The position numbers were made by a program, and so were the translations under genes. This document shows positions 23,582 to 32,446 of a stretch of DNA of 64,000 nucleotides, piece after piece. Source of the stretch: Acidovorax sp. A79 (GTDB lineage Bacteria; Pseudomonadota; Gammaproteobacteria; Burkholderiales; Burkholderiaceae_C); contig NZ_AP028672.1 of NCBI RefSeq assembly GCF_041154505.1, positions 2,706,501-2,770,500 of the forward strand, read 5' to 3'. How positions within the stretch are numbered: the stretch's first letter is position 1; the number at the start of each line of letters is the position of its first letter. The notes below the pieces were generated by a model. It was not told the origin of the DNA. It was given only the letters and a program-made list of their open reading frames with translations, and did no database searches.

Positions 23582-26505
23582 CCTTCGCCACCCAGGTGGT
23601 TGCCCAGAATGCCCGCCAGCTCGAACATGCCCGCGCTGTCCTTGCCAAACACGGCGCGCAGCTTGTCGTCGGCGACGATGGTGCGCTTGTCCTTGGGGTC
23701 CTGCAGGTTGTTTGCCTTGATATATTCCCACATCTTCTTGACGGCCTCGGGCCGGGCCACGGGCTCGGCGCCGATCACGGCAGCCAGGGCGGCGCTGGGG
23801 GCCTTGCCGGCTGCGGCCTTGCGCGGTGCCTTGGCAGCGGCGGTCTTGGTGGCCGGGGCTTTCTTGGCGGCGGCAGGTTTGGCGGACTTTTTGGCTGCAG
23901 CGCTTGTCTTTCCAGCCTTGGCAGCTACTGTTTTTGCAGCAGCGCCTGGGCGCGGCGGGAACTTGCTCGGTGCGAACTCGAAGTTGACCTTGCCCGCCTC
24001 CTTGTCCCACGCCAGGTGGGCCTTGAAGGCGCGGCGCGTGCGCATGCTCACGAACTTGTCGAGCAGGTCGGTCTTGCCCGTCTCCAGCAGCTTGTGCATC
24101 TGCTCGCGCTCCACGGGCTGCTGCAGGATGATCTTGCCGCTCTTGAAAGTGCAGCTGGGCGTGGGCTGCGCGGCGGTGGGCACGGCCTTGCTGCACACGT
24201 AGTTGCTGCCGTGCTCGTGCACTTCCGATCCGCAGATGGGGCAGGGGCCGAGCGCGGCGTCTTCAAACTCCACGAGCTCGCCAGACTCCTCGCCCTTCTT
24301 GTCGTCGCCAAAGTCGAACTCGAGCTTGTAGTTGTGCGCCTCGTCGTCGTACTTGATGACGATCTCGGAGGTGAAGGGCCAGCCCGCCTTGGAGCGGAAA
24401 CCCTCCAGCGGGCCGATCTTCTTGTCGCGCAGCAGGGCGTTGGCCTCGGCCGTCTCGAAGGTGCGGCCCGCGGGCGACTTGCCGAAGCTGAAGCCGCAGC
24501 CTTCCGCACCAGGCTTACCCACGCAGGCAAAGCGGCGGTAGTTTTCCTTCACCGTGCCGCCGCAGTTGGGGCAGGGCGATTCAAGCGTGGCGTAGTCGCC
24601 GGGGATGGTGTCGCGGTCGTATTCCTTGGCCTTCTTGACCATGCGCTCGGTCATGGCGGCGATGTCGGCCATGAAGGATTCGCGGCTGAGCTGCCCCTTT
24701 TCCATCTGCGAGAGCTTGAACTCCCATTCGCCGGTCAGGTCGGCGCGGCACAGTTCCTCGACCTCCAGCCCGCGCAGCAGCGTCATGAGCTGGAAGGCCT
24801 TGGCCGTGGGAATGATTTCGCGGCCTTCGCGCAGCATGTACTTTTCGGTCAACAGGCCTTCGATGATGGCCGCGCGCGTAGCGGGCGTGCCCAGGCCTTT
24901 TTCCTGCATGGCTTCGCGCAGCTCGTCGTCGTCGATCTGCTTGCCGGCGCTTTCCATGGCGCCCAGCAGCGTGGCTTCGGAGTAGCGGGCGGGCGGCTTG
25001 GTCTTGAGGCCCTTGGGGTCGGCTGCCAGGGTGCTCACGCTTTCGCCGGGCTTCACGGGCACGAGGTTCTGGCCCTTGTCGCCGTCCTTGCCACCTTCCA
25101 CCTCATCGGCGGCTTCCTTGCCGTAGATGGCCAGCCAGCCGGGCCTGACCAGCACCTTGCCTTCGGTCTTGAAGCTGTGGGGCGCCACCGTGGAAATACG
25201 GGTGGTGACGGTGTATTCGGCGCTCGGGAAGAACACCGCCATGAAGCGGCGCACGACCAGGTCGTACAGCTTCTGCTCGGCGTCGGAGAGGCCGCTGGGG
25301 GCCTGCAGCGTGGGGATGATGGCAAAGTGATCGCTCACCTTGCTGTTGTCGAAGATGCGCTTGGACGGACGCACGTAGTTGTTGTTCAGCGCGGTGAGCG
25401 CGTGCGGCGCCAGGTGCCGCATGCCGCTGTCGGCCAGCATCTCGAAGGTCTGCCTGGCCACGGGCAGGTAGTCCTCGGGCAGCGCGCGCGAGTCGGTACG
25501 CGGGTAGGTGAGGGCCTTGTGGCGCTCGTACAGGCTTTGCGCCAGCGCCAGCGTGGTCTTGGCCGAGAAACCGAACTTGCCGTTGGCCTCGCGCTGCAGG
25601 CTGGTCAGGTCGAACAGCAGGGGCGACGCCTGCGTGGTGGGCTTGCTCTCTTCGGTGACGGTGGCCTGCTTGCCGCGCACGGCGTTCGCAATGGCCGTGG
25701 CCTCGGCGGCGGACCACACGCGGTCCGCGCGCATCTCCACGTCCTCGCCCTTCTTCCACTTGGGGTCGAACCACTTGGCGGGGTACTCGCCGGCCTGCGC
25801 GCCGAAGGTGGCGTGGATTTCCCAGTAGTCGCGGCTCACGAACTTGCGGATCTTTTCCTCGCGCTCCACCACCAGCGACAGCGTGGGCGTCTGCACGCGG
25901 CCCACGGTGGTCAAGAAGAACCCGCCGTCGCGCGAGTTGAACGCCGTCATGGCGCGCGTGCCGTTGATGCCCACCAGCCAGTCGGCCTCGCTGCGGCTGC
26001 GCGCGGCGCTGGCCAGGCCCGCCATCTGCTGCTCGGTGCGCAGTGCGTCGAAGCCGTCGCGGATGGCCTGGGGCGTCATGGACTGCAGCCACAGGCGCTT
26101 GACGGGCTTGCCCAGGGGCTTGGCGCCGCCGGCGTACTGCTCGATCAGGCGGAAGATCAGCTCGCCCTCGCGGCCCGCGTCACAGGCGTTGATGAGTTGC
26201 GTCACGTCCTTGCGCTTGGCCTGCTTGACCACCGCGTTCAGGCGCGTCTTGGTCTTGTCCACGGGCTTCAGGTCGAAGTACGGCGGAATCACGGGCAGGT
26301 GGGCAAAGCTCCACTTGCCGCGCTTCACGTCGAACTCCTCGGGCGCCTGGATCTCCACGAGGTGGCCCACGGCGCTGGTGACCACGTAGCGGTCGTTCTC
26401 GAAGTGGTCGTCGTGCTTGTCGAACTTGCCCGCCACGGGGGTGAGCGCGCGCACGATGTCCTGCGCCACGGAGGGTTTCTCTGCAATTACCAGGGTCTTG
26501 GTCAT
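23578..26505 (-). CDS. topB: DNA topoisomerase III with C-terminal SWIB domain
   Basis: 975-residue type IA topoisomerase. Toprim start KTLVIAEKPSVAQDIVRAL, acidic site NACDAGREGELIFRL, catalytic tyrosine in LTYPRTDSR (about residue 331), and further core motifs AIIEGLLTEKYM and TAKAFQLM. After the core are a Cys4 ribbon (CPNCGG, then CVGKPGAEGC) and a second one (CPICGS). A Lys/Ala-rich, histone H1-like linker (about 845-900) precedes a SWIB/MDM2-like end, MWEYIKANNLQDPKDKRTIVADDKLRAVFG. It is much longer than E. coli TopB. Acts in decatenation and recombination-intermediate resolution. Confidence 0.95.
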   Translation of the reverse strand: MTKTLVIAEKPSVAQDIVRALTPVAGKFDKHDDHFENDRYVVTSAVGHLVEIQAPEEFDVKRGKWSFAHLPVIPPYFDLKPVDKTKTRLNAVVKQAKRKDVTQLINACDAGREGELIFRLIEQYAGGAKPLGKPVKRLWLQSMTPQAIRDGFDALRTEQQMAGLASAARSRSEADWLVGINGTRAMTAFNSRDGGFFLTTVGRVQTPTLSLVVEREEKIRKFVSRDYWEIHATFGAQAGEYPAKWFDPKWKKGEDVEMRADRVWSAAEATAIANAVRGKQATVTEESKPTTQASPLLFDLTSLQREANGKFGFSAKTTLALAQSLYERHKALTYPRTDSRALPEDYLPVARQTFEMLADSGMRHLAPHALTALNNNYVRPSKRIFDNSKVSDHFAIIPTLQAPSGLSDAEQKLYDLVVRRFMAVFFPSAEYTVTTRISTVAPHSFKTEGKVLVRPGWLAIYGKEAADEVEGGKDGDKGQNLVPVKPGESVSTLAADPKGLKTKPPARYSEATLLGAMESAGKQIDDDELREAMQEKGLGTPATRAAIIEGLLTEKYMLREGREIIPTAKAFQLMTLLRGLEVEELCRADLTGEWEFKLSQMEKGQLSRESFMADIAAMTERMVKKAKEYDRDTIPGDYATLESPCPNCGGTVKENYRRFACVGKPGAEGCGFSFGKSPAGRTFETAEANALLRDKKIGPLEGFRSKAGWPFTSEIVIKYDDEAHNYKLEFDFGDDKKGEESGELVEFEDAALGPCPICGSEVHEHGSNYVCSKAVPTAAQPTPSCTFKSGKIILQQPVEREQMHKLLETGKTDLLDKFVSMRTRRAFKAHLAWDKEAGKVNFEFAPSKFPPRPGAAAKTVAAKAGKTSAAAKKSAKPAAAKKAPATKTAAAKAPRKAAAGKAPSAALAAVIGAEPVARPEAVKKMWEYIKANNLQDPKDKRTIVADDKLRAVFGKDSAGMFELAGILGNHLGGEG

Positions 26506-26602
26506 TTGGGGCTCTTGCCTGTCATCGTCGTCGTTCGTTCTGAGCGCCCGGTTCCGGCCCGGTCGCTCCTACAATTCGGGTTTCGCGCGCATACACGCGC
26601 AC

Positions 26603-26616
26603 GCACACATGTGTGC
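26603..26616. promoter_or_regulatory. perfect 14-bp palindrome in the topB/SET divergent gap
   Basis: gcacacatgtgtgc is its own reverse complement and sits between the divergently transcribed topB and SET genes, 26 bases before the SET ATG. It is a candidate operator acting on one or both promoters. It is embedded in an alternating purine-pyrimidine CA/CG-rich run from about 26584, which could also favour unusual DNA structure. Confidence 0.45.
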
Positions 26617-26642
26617 ACTATCAAGTTAACAGAGTTTTTGCC

Positions 26643-27269
26643 ATGCCCCGCTTTGCCTCGCCCGCCGCCCCCACCGCCGCACCGGGACGCCGCATCCAGA
26701 CCCGGCGCTCGGGCGTCCATGGCAACGGCGTGTTCGCCGCCCAGGACATCGCCGAGGGCGAGGTGCTGGTGGAGTACACCGGCGAGGTCATCACCTGGCA
26801 GGAGGCGCAGGACCGCCACCCGCACGACCCCCTGCAGCCCAACCACACGTTCTACTTCCACGTGGATGAAGACCGCGTGATCGACGCAAAGTTCGGCGGC
26901 AATTCCTCGCGCTGGATCAACCACAGCTGCAACCCCAACTGCTACGCAGACGAACGGGACGGCCGCATTTTCATCACGGCGCTGCGCAATATCAAGGCGG
27001 GCGAAGAGCTGAACTACGACTACGGGCTGATCATCGAAGAGCGCTACACGCCCAAGCTGAAGGCGGAATACCCCTGCTGGTGCGGCAGCGACAACTGCCG
27101 CGGCACGCTGCTCGCGCCCAAGCGCGGCTGGGCGCCGCCGGTGCCGCGCAGCCCCGCCAAGGCGGCCACGAAGCCCGCCCTGCCCGCCAAACCGACCAAA
27201 ACCGCCAAGGCCACCCAGCCAGTCCCAGGGAACCTCCAGCCCGGCGCCCGGAAAGGCCGCCGCCAGTGA
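26643..27269 (+). CDS. SET-domain protein-lysine methyltransferase
   Basis: 208 residues. SET landmarks in order: RRSGVHGNGVFAAQDIAEGEVLVEYTGEVI, the SAM/catalytic block SSRWINHSCNPNC (about 101-113), ALRNIKAGEELNYDYGL with the conserved tyrosine, and a post-SET cysteine set YPCWCGSDNCRGTLL. The tail (about 166-208) is Lys/Ala/Pro-rich and histone-like. Substrate unknown. The divergent SWIB-topoisomerase with its Lys-rich linker is a possible target (inference). Its stop overlaps the birA GTG (GTGA). Confidence 0.92.
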   Translation: MPRFASPAAPTAAPGRRIQTRRSGVHGNGVFAAQDIAEGEVLVEYTGEVITWQEAQDRHPHDPLQPNHTFYFHVDEDRVIDAKFGGNSSRWINHSCNPNCYADERDGRIFITALRNIKAGEELNYDYGLIIEERYTPKLKAEYPCWCGSDNCRGTLLAPKRGWAPPVPRSPAKAATKPALPAKPTKTAKATQPVPGNLQPGARKGRRQ

Positions 27270-28141
27270 CCGCCGCCCCCATCCGCTGGCCCGCCGAGGC
27301 CGTGTGGGAGGCGGTGTCACCGCTGTTACCCGGTTTTACCGTCGAGGTGCTGCCCAGCATCGACTCGACCAACACCGAACTCATGCGCCGCGCCCGCGCC
27401 GGCCAGTGCGAGCCCACGCTGCTCGTGGCCGAGCAGCAGACCGCCGGTCGGGGCCGCATGGGGCGGGCGTGGCAGAGCGATGTGGGGTCTTCGCTGATGA
27501 TGTCCCTGGGCCTGCCGCTCGCGCCGCGCGACTGGTCGGGGCTGTCGCTCGCCGTGGGCGTGAGCGTGGCCGAGAGCCTGCAGCCCGTGCTGCCGCCGCT
27601 GGGTGCGGGCCAGGCCGCCCGCGTGGGCCTGAAATGGCCCAACGACCTCTGGCTGGGCGGCGCGGGTGGCGACCGCAAGCTGGGCGGCATCCTGGTCGAG
27701 ACGGCCAGTTTCGTGGCGCTCCAGGGGGCCGCGCCGTCCCCGCAGGGGCCAGCCGGCACGGCGCGCTACGTGGTCGTGGGCATCGGCATCAACGTGCTGC
27801 CGCGTGGCAGCGAAGGCATGAGCATGCCGCCGGGCAGCCTGCAGGACGTGGAGCCCGGCCTGGACGCACCCGCCGCCCTGCTGCGCATCGTGCCGCCGCT
27901 GATCGGCATGCTGCGCTCGTTCGAAGGCTACGGCTTTGGCCCCATGCAGCCACGTTTCGCGGCCCGCGACGTGCTGCAGGGCCGTGCCGTGGCCCTGAGC
28001 GACGGCACCGCGGGCACGGCCCACGGCGTGGGCGACGACGGCGCGCTCCTGGTGCACACGGCCGGCGGCATGCAGGCGATCACCAGTTCCGAGATCAGCG
28101 TGCGGCCCAGCGCCGTGCAAGAGCTGGGGAGCCCCCCCTGA
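27266..28141 (+). CDS. birA: biotin--[acetyl-CoA-carboxylase] ligase
   Basis: 291-residue biotin protein ligase that activates biotin to biotinyl-AMP and attaches it to the carboxylase carrier protein. Motifs: IDSTNTELMRRA, the biotin loop TAGRGRMGRAWQS, LKWPNDLWLGG, KLGGILVE. There is no N-terminal DNA-binding domain, so it is a monofunctional (class I) enzyme and not a repressor. The GTG start overlaps the SET gene stop by four bases (27266-27269). No coaX homologue follows, although this gene is next to birA in Bordetella. Confidence 0.92.
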   Translation: MTAAPIRWPAEAVWEAVSPLLPGFTVEVLPSIDSTNTELMRRARAGQCEPTLLVAEQQTAGRGRMGRAWQSDVGSSLMMSLGLPLAPRDWSGLSLAVGVSVAESLQPVLPPLGAGQAARVGLKWPNDLWLGGAGGDRKLGGILVETASFVALQGAAPSPQGPAGTARYVVVGIGINVLPRGSEGMSMPPGSLQDVEPGLDAPAALLRIVPPLIGMLRSFEGYGFGPMQPRFAARDVLQGRAVALSDGTAGTAHGVGDDGALLVHTAGGMQAITSSEISVRPSAVQELGSPP

Positions 28142-28298
28142 GCCGCGCCGCGCCTCTCCATCGGGGCGGAGGCTGCCCGTCGTGGCCTGGCGACGCCCGC
28201 TCCATGGCGGCCCTGGCCCTGGGCGGGCCCGCCACGCGGGCGAGGACGAGGACGCGCAACCCCATGGACAACCGGCGGGAAAACAAGGAAGGGCCCCC

Positions 28299-28994
28299 AT
28301 GCTGCGACTTGCCGTGATCGCGCTGCTGCTGGCCAACGCGGGCTACTACGCGTGGTCGCAGGGGCTGCTTCGGGACTGGGGCTTCGCCCCCGAGGAGCAG
28401 GCCGAGCCCCAGCGCATGGACCAGCAGATACGGCCCGAGACGCTGCAGATCCTGCGGGTGAACTCCGGCAAGGCTCCCGCCGCCGCGTCGCCCGCCGCCC
28501 CCAGCGCAGCGGCTGCGGCTTCCGCCGAGGCTCCCACCCCGCCCGACACCGGCGAATGCCTTCAGGCGGGCGTGTTCGACGAACGCCAGGCCGACGCCCT
28601 GCGCGCCGCCGCCGCCAACCTGCCCCAGGGCAGCTGGCTGCTCGAGCCCACGCCCGTGCCGGGCCGCTGGATGGTCTACATGGGCCGCTTCGAGGACCTG
28701 GAAACGCTGGACAGGAAACGGGCCGAACTGCGTGCCCGCAAGGTCGACCACGACCGCGCGGGCGGCACCCTGGAATTCGGCCTTTCGCTGGGCCGCTTCG
28801 CCTCGAAGGAGGCCGCCGAGCGCGAGCTGGCCACCCTGGGCGGCAAGGGCGTGCGCACGGCCCGCGTGGTGCAGGAGCGGCCGGACACGGCAGGTTTCAC
28901 GCTGCGACTGCCCGCCGTGACCGAATCGCTGCGCCCCCAGCTGGACGCCCTGCGCACGGCGATGGCCGGCAAGACGATGCGCGCCTGCGGCTGA
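28299..28994 (+). CDS. membrane-anchored SPOR-like domain protein
   Basis: 231 residues: an N-terminal membrane anchor LRLAVIALLLANAGYYAW, an Ala/Pro-rich linker (about 55-80), and a C-terminal part with two SPOR-like repeats, WMVYMGRFEDLETLDRKRAELRAR and LEFGLSLGRFASKEAAERELATLGGKGVRTARVV. SPOR domains bind denuded septal peptidoglycan in known cases. The ATG follows an AAGGAAGGG ribosome site. It lies 157 bases after birA, and the order birA then SPOR protein suits Burkholderiales. Confidence 0.75.
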   Translation: MLRLAVIALLLANAGYYAWSQGLLRDWGFAPEEQAEPQRMDQQIRPETLQILRVNSGKAPAAASPAAPSAAAAASAEAPTPPDTGECLQAGVFDERQADALRAAAANLPQGSWLLEPTPVPGRWMVYMGRFEDLETLDRKRAELRARKVDHDRAGGTLEFGLSLGRFASKEAAERELATLGGKGVRTARVVQERPDTAGFTLRLPAVTESLRPQLDALRTAMAGKTMRACG

Positions 28995-29077
28995 GCCGTG
29001 GTGGCCGCGCTGGCGGTCGCGCCCGGCGTTCCGCGCCCATCCTTCGATTCCGCCCCTCCTTTCGCGAGCCCCGCACC

Positions 29078-29842
29078 ATGACCGAAGAACTCTCCGCCAT
29101 CCACTGCAACCGCCACGGCGAAGCCACCGCCACCTACGTCTGCGGGCACCTGTGCCGCCAGCCGGCGCAGCGCTGGTTCTGCGACATGCCGGCGCCGGAC
29201 TGCCCCTTTCCCGACGCCTGGTGCGCCAGTTGCCAGGCAGCCCTGGAGCGGGAGGGCGGCGAGTGGAACGAGCGCAACGAGGACTGCCTGGACCTGCAGA
29301 TCATCTGCCACCACTGCTACCAGGACTCCATGGCGCAGAGTGTCGGCGCCATGGCGGATGCTCCGCACGACGCCTGGGTGGACGCGGTCACCGAAAGCCA
29401 CCAGGCCCTGGTGGGCAAGCAGGATGCCCTGGAGACGGACCACGGCATCTCGCGCTTCGAGCGCTGGGACTATGACCAGGTGCAGGGCACGCTCACCTTC
29501 TCGCACGCCGGCGTGCCGCGGCTGGTGGCGGACATTGAATTCATCGGATCGATTTCCCGGACCAGCGGCACCTGGCTGTGGGCCTGGGCCAATTTCCACA
29601 ACGATCCCCAGGTGGTGGCCCGCATTCCCGCGGTGTGGGAGTGGGGCGACGAGCGCGGCTTTGCGCCCCTGACGGTGCCGCGCTGGGAAGCGGACGAGAC
29701 CGACGGCTGGGAACTCGCGGGCGTGGCGGCGCAGGTGCTGGGCGCGCTGGGGGTGTACCGCGCGCCCACCCAGAATGGCTTTCTCTTCATGGCGCTGATG
29801 TCCCTTCGCGCGCTGCGTCCGCCGCATGCGCCTGCGGCATAG
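29078..29842 (+). CDS. Cys-rich N-terminal protein of unknown function, DUF6882-like
   Basis: 254 residues. Residues 1-85 carry many cysteines (CNRHGEA, YVCGHLC, FCDMPAPDC, WCASC, IICHHC), suggesting one or two zinc sites. Residues about 100-250 form a second domain with GTLTFSHAGVPRLVADIEFIGSISRTSGTWLWAWAN and VYRAPTQNGFLFMALMSL; the WLWAWAN segment is typical of DUF6882-type proteins. Neither half has a known activity. It stands alone between the SPOR gene and the convergent Bug gene. Confidence 0.6.
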   Translation: MTEELSAIHCNRHGEATATYVCGHLCRQPAQRWFCDMPAPDCPFPDAWCASCQAALEREGGEWNERNEDCLDLQIICHHCYQDSMAQSVGAMADAPHDAWVDAVTESHQALVGKQDALETDHGISRFERWDYDQVQGTLTFSHAGVPRLVADIEFIGSISRTSGTWLWAWANFHNDPQVVARIPAVWEWGDERGFAPLTVPRWEADETDGWELAGVAAQVLGALGVYRAPTQNGFLFMALMSLRALRPPHAPAA

Positions 29843-29845
29843 CCG

Positions 29846-30847
29846 TCACGCTGCGTCCTTGCCGAGCGTGATGCGCGCAAACCGGCTGACGCGCCGCATC
29901 TTCTCGACCTCCTTGCGGATCTGCGCGGCAAACTCGTCCGGCAGGCTGCCCGAGGCAAACAGCCCCTGCTCTCCCAGGCGCGCCAGCACCGCGGGCTCGC
30001 GCAACACCGTGGCCACCGCGTCGCGCAGCCGCCGCGCCGTGGCGGCCGGCGTGTGCGCAGGGGCCACCAGGCCGAACCAGGACGGGTCGTTGTTCGAGAA
30101 CAGGCTGAGCTCGGCGTAGGTGGGCACCTCGGGCAGCACGGCCAGGCGCCGGCTCCACGACACGGCCAGGGCCCGCAAACGGCCGGCCTGGATGTGCGGC
30201 AGCGACGACGCCACCTGGTCGAAGTACACCGGCACCCGGCCCGCCAGCACCTCGGCCAGTGCTGCCGTGGCGCCCGCCTGGGGCAGGTGGTCCATGCGCA
30301 CATTGGCACTGCTCTTGAGCAGCTCGCCCCACATGTGGCCGATGGTGCCGTTGCCCGGCGAGGCATAGGCCAGCTGGCCCGGCCGCGCCTTCAGGTGCTG
30401 CATGAACTGCGCGAAATCGCGCACCGGCAGGCCGGGGTGCACCACCAGCACGCCCGGGGCCTTGACGATCTCGGTGACGGGGGTGAAGCCGTCCAGCGCG
30501 TTGTAGGGCAGGTGTTTGTAGACGGCTGGGTTCACGCCATGAGTGGACAACGTGGCCACGCCCAGCGTGGCGCCGTCGGGCGCGGCGGCAGCGACCTCGG
30601 CCATGCAGGTGGCGCCGGCCGCGCCGGGGCGGTTCTCCACGGCCACGGGTGCACCCAGCAACTGCGACAGCGGGCCGGCGAGGGCGCGCGCCGTGATGTC
30701 GGTGGCGCCGCCCGCGGCAAAGGGCACCAGCAGCCGCAGGGGCCGTGCGCTGCCCGTGGACACCGGGGCGGATTGCGCCTGGGCAGCACCTCCCAGGCAG
30801 GCAGCGGCGGTGGAGATCAGCAGCTTGCGCCGTTTCATCGTCGTCAT
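29846..30847 (-). CDS. Bug/TctC-family periplasmic solute-binding protein
   Basis: 333-residue binding protein of the Bug (tripartite tricarboxylate receptor) family, which bind carboxylates, amino acids or similar anions. Signal peptide to about residue 25 (AQAQ). Family blocks: RLLVPFAAGGATDITARAL (ligand loop), VENRPGAAG, NPAVYKHLPYNALDGFTPVTEIV, NGTIGHMWGELL, VYFDQVASSLPHIQAGRLRALAVS. The start ATG at 30847 follows AGGAGAGG. It is a close paralogue of the protein at 34396. A CATTCC-N5-GGAATG palindrome lies 86 bases upstream. No tctA/tctB nearby. Confidence 0.93.
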   Translation of the reverse strand: MTTMKRRKLLISTAAACLGGAAQAQSAPVSTGSARPLRLLVPFAAGGATDITARALAGPLSQLLGAPVAVENRPGAAGATCMAEVAAAAPDGATLGVATLSTHGVNPAVYKHLPYNALDGFTPVTEIVKAPGVLVVHPGLPVRDFAQFMQHLKARPGQLAYASPGNGTIGHMWGELLKSSANVRMDHLPQAGATAALAEVLAGRVPVYFDQVASSLPHIQAGRLRALAVSWSRRLAVLPEVPTYAELSLFSNNDPSWFGLVAPAHTPAATARRLRDAVATVLREPAVLARLGEQGLFASGSLPDEFAAQIRKEVEKMRRVSRFARITLGKDAA

Positions 30848-30932
30848 CGTGGTCCTCTCCTCGCCTCGCGGCATGTGCGGCCCATTCTGGAGAGGCATGG
30901 CCGGGCTGGCTAACGACGTTTGGAACTCATCC

Positions 30933-30949
30933 CATTCCGGCGCGGAATG
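30933..30949. promoter_or_regulatory. CATTCC-N5-GGAATG palindrome upstream of the first Bug gene
   Basis: Perfect six-base arms around GGCGC, 86 bases before the Bug ATG at 30847. The same arms and spacing recur at 35438-35454 before the second Bug gene. The inner part fits the LysR T-N11-A pattern. Candidate shared operator. Confidence 0.65.
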
Positions 30950-30994
30950 TGCCGCAGCGCGAAAGGCCGTGCGGCGGGATGCACCCGGCCTGGC

Positions 30995-32446
30995 TCAGGA
31001 CCCCGCCACCACATCCCGCGCCGCGAACCGCACGCTGAAACGCGCGCCGGGCGGGTGGTGGCCAGGGCGCGCGTCTTCCAGCGTGACCTCGGCCCCGTGC
31101 TTGCGTGCGATCTCCAGCACGATGGGCAGGCCCAGGCCCGAGCCGTCGGCCTCGCTGCCCAGCGCCCGGTAAAAGGGCTGGAACACCAGCTCGCGCTCGG
31201 CCTCGGGCACGCCGGGGCCGGAGTCTTCCACCTGCAGCAGCAGCACGTGGCCGAAGGTATCGGCCAGCACGTGGGCCGTGACCACGCCGGGCTTGGCGGG
31301 GGTGGAAGGCGTGTAGTTGATGGCGTTGTCGAGCAGGTTGCGCACCAGTTCCTTGAGCAGCGTGGGGTTGCCGTCCAGCAGCACGCCGGGTGAGCCGGGC
31401 TCGGCGCCGTCGTAGCCCAGGTCGATGTGTTTTTCGAGCGCGCGCGGCACCGAGTCGCGCACCACCTCGATCACGAGGCGCGCCAGGTCGCAGGGCTGGC
31501 GCGCGATGCCCACGCCGCTGCCTTCCGCGCGCGCCAATGCGAGCAGCTGGTTCACGGTGTGCGTGGCGCGGATGCTGGAGCGGCCGATCTGCTGCAGCGA
31601 GCGCTTGAGCTCTTCGGTGCTGGTGCCTTCGCGCTGGGCCAGGTCGGCCTGCATGCGCAGGCCCGCCAGCGGGGTCTTGAGCTGGTGCGCCGCGTCGGCC
31701 AGGAAACGCTTTTGCGTGGCCAGCGAGTCGTTCAGGCGCGTGAGCAGGTCGTTCACCGACGAGACCAGCGGCGCGACCTCGAGCGGCACGGTGCGGTCGT
31801 CCAGCGGCGAGAGGTCGTCGGGGTTGCGCGCGCGGATGCGCTGCTCCAGCTGGTTCAGCGGCTGGATGCCGCGCGCGAGCGCCAGCCAGACCAGCAGCAC
31901 CGCCAGCGGCAGGATGACGAACTGCGGCAGCATCACGCCCTTGATGATCTCGGTGGCCAGCACGCTGCGCTTTTCGCGCGTCTCGGCCACCTGCACCAGC
32001 GCCACGGGCGTGCCCTCCAGCGGCAGGCGCACCCAGATGTAGGCCACGCGGATCTCGATGCCGCGCATCTCGGCGTCGCGCAGGCGCACCTCGCCGGACA
32101 GGGGCACTTCGTCGCTGGCGGGCTCGGGCAGTTCCCGTTCGCCGGAGAGGAATTCGCCCCCCGGGCCGATGACCTGGTAGTAGACGATGTCGGAGTCGTC
32201 CGCGCGCAGGATTTCGCTGGCCGGCTGGGGCAGGTTGAACTGCACCTTGCCGCCCACCACGGACACGAGCTGGGCCAGCGCATGGGCGTTGTACTCCAGC
32301 GCCCGGTCGAACGGCTTGTTGGCCAGACCCTGGGCCACGAGCCAGGTGAGCGCCAGGCTCACGGGCCACAGCAGCAGCAGCGGCGTGAGCATCCAGTCAA
32401 GGATCTCGCCGAAGAGGGAGCGCTGCTCTCGCTGGAAGATTTTCAA
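30995..32446 (-). CDS. sensor histidine kinase, TctE-like
   Basis: Inner-membrane kinase of about 483 residues. N-terminal FQREQRSLFGEILDWMLTPLLLLWPVSLALTWLVAQ with the first membrane helix is TctE-typical. A periplasmic sensor (about 40-165), a second helix (LPQFVILPLAVLLVWLAL), HAMP-like linker, the phospho-acceptor box FLADAAHQLKTPLAG, then N-box ELVRNLLDNAINYTP and G-boxes EDSGPGVPEAE and GSGLGLPI follow. The TTG at 32446 is preferred because homology begins there; extension to 32491 would run through a dispersed repeat. ATG at 32392 is another option. Partner of the regulator just upstream. Confidence 0.88.
   Translation of the reverse strand: MKIFQREQRSLFGEILDWMLTPLLLLWPVSLALTWLVAQGLANKPFDRALEYNAHALAQLVSVVGGKVQFNLPQPASEILRADDSDIVYYQVIGPGGEFLSGERELPEPASDEVPLSGEVRLRDAEMRGIEIRVAYIWVRLPLEGTPVALVQVAETREKRSVLATEIIKGVMLPQFVILPLAVLLVWLALARGIQPLNQLEQRIRARNPDDLSPLDDRTVPLEVAPLVSSVNDLLTRLNDSLATQKRFLADAAHQLKTPLAGLRMQADLAQREGTSTEELKRSLQQIGRSSIRATHTVNQLLALARAEGSGVGIARQPCDLARLVIEVVRDSVPRALEKHIDLGYDGAEPGSPGVLLDGNPTLLKELVRNLLDNAINYTPSTPAKPGVVTAHVLADTFGHVLLLQVEDSGPGVPEAERELVFQPFYRALGSEADGSGLGLPIVLEIARKHGAEVTLEDARPGHHPPGARFSVRFAARDVVAGS

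Noticed and set aside
23434..26880. 1148-residue open frame antisense to topB
   Set aside because: His/Arg/Ala/Val-rich shadow of the topB coding strand with no domain. The topB frame holds all the type IA motifs.
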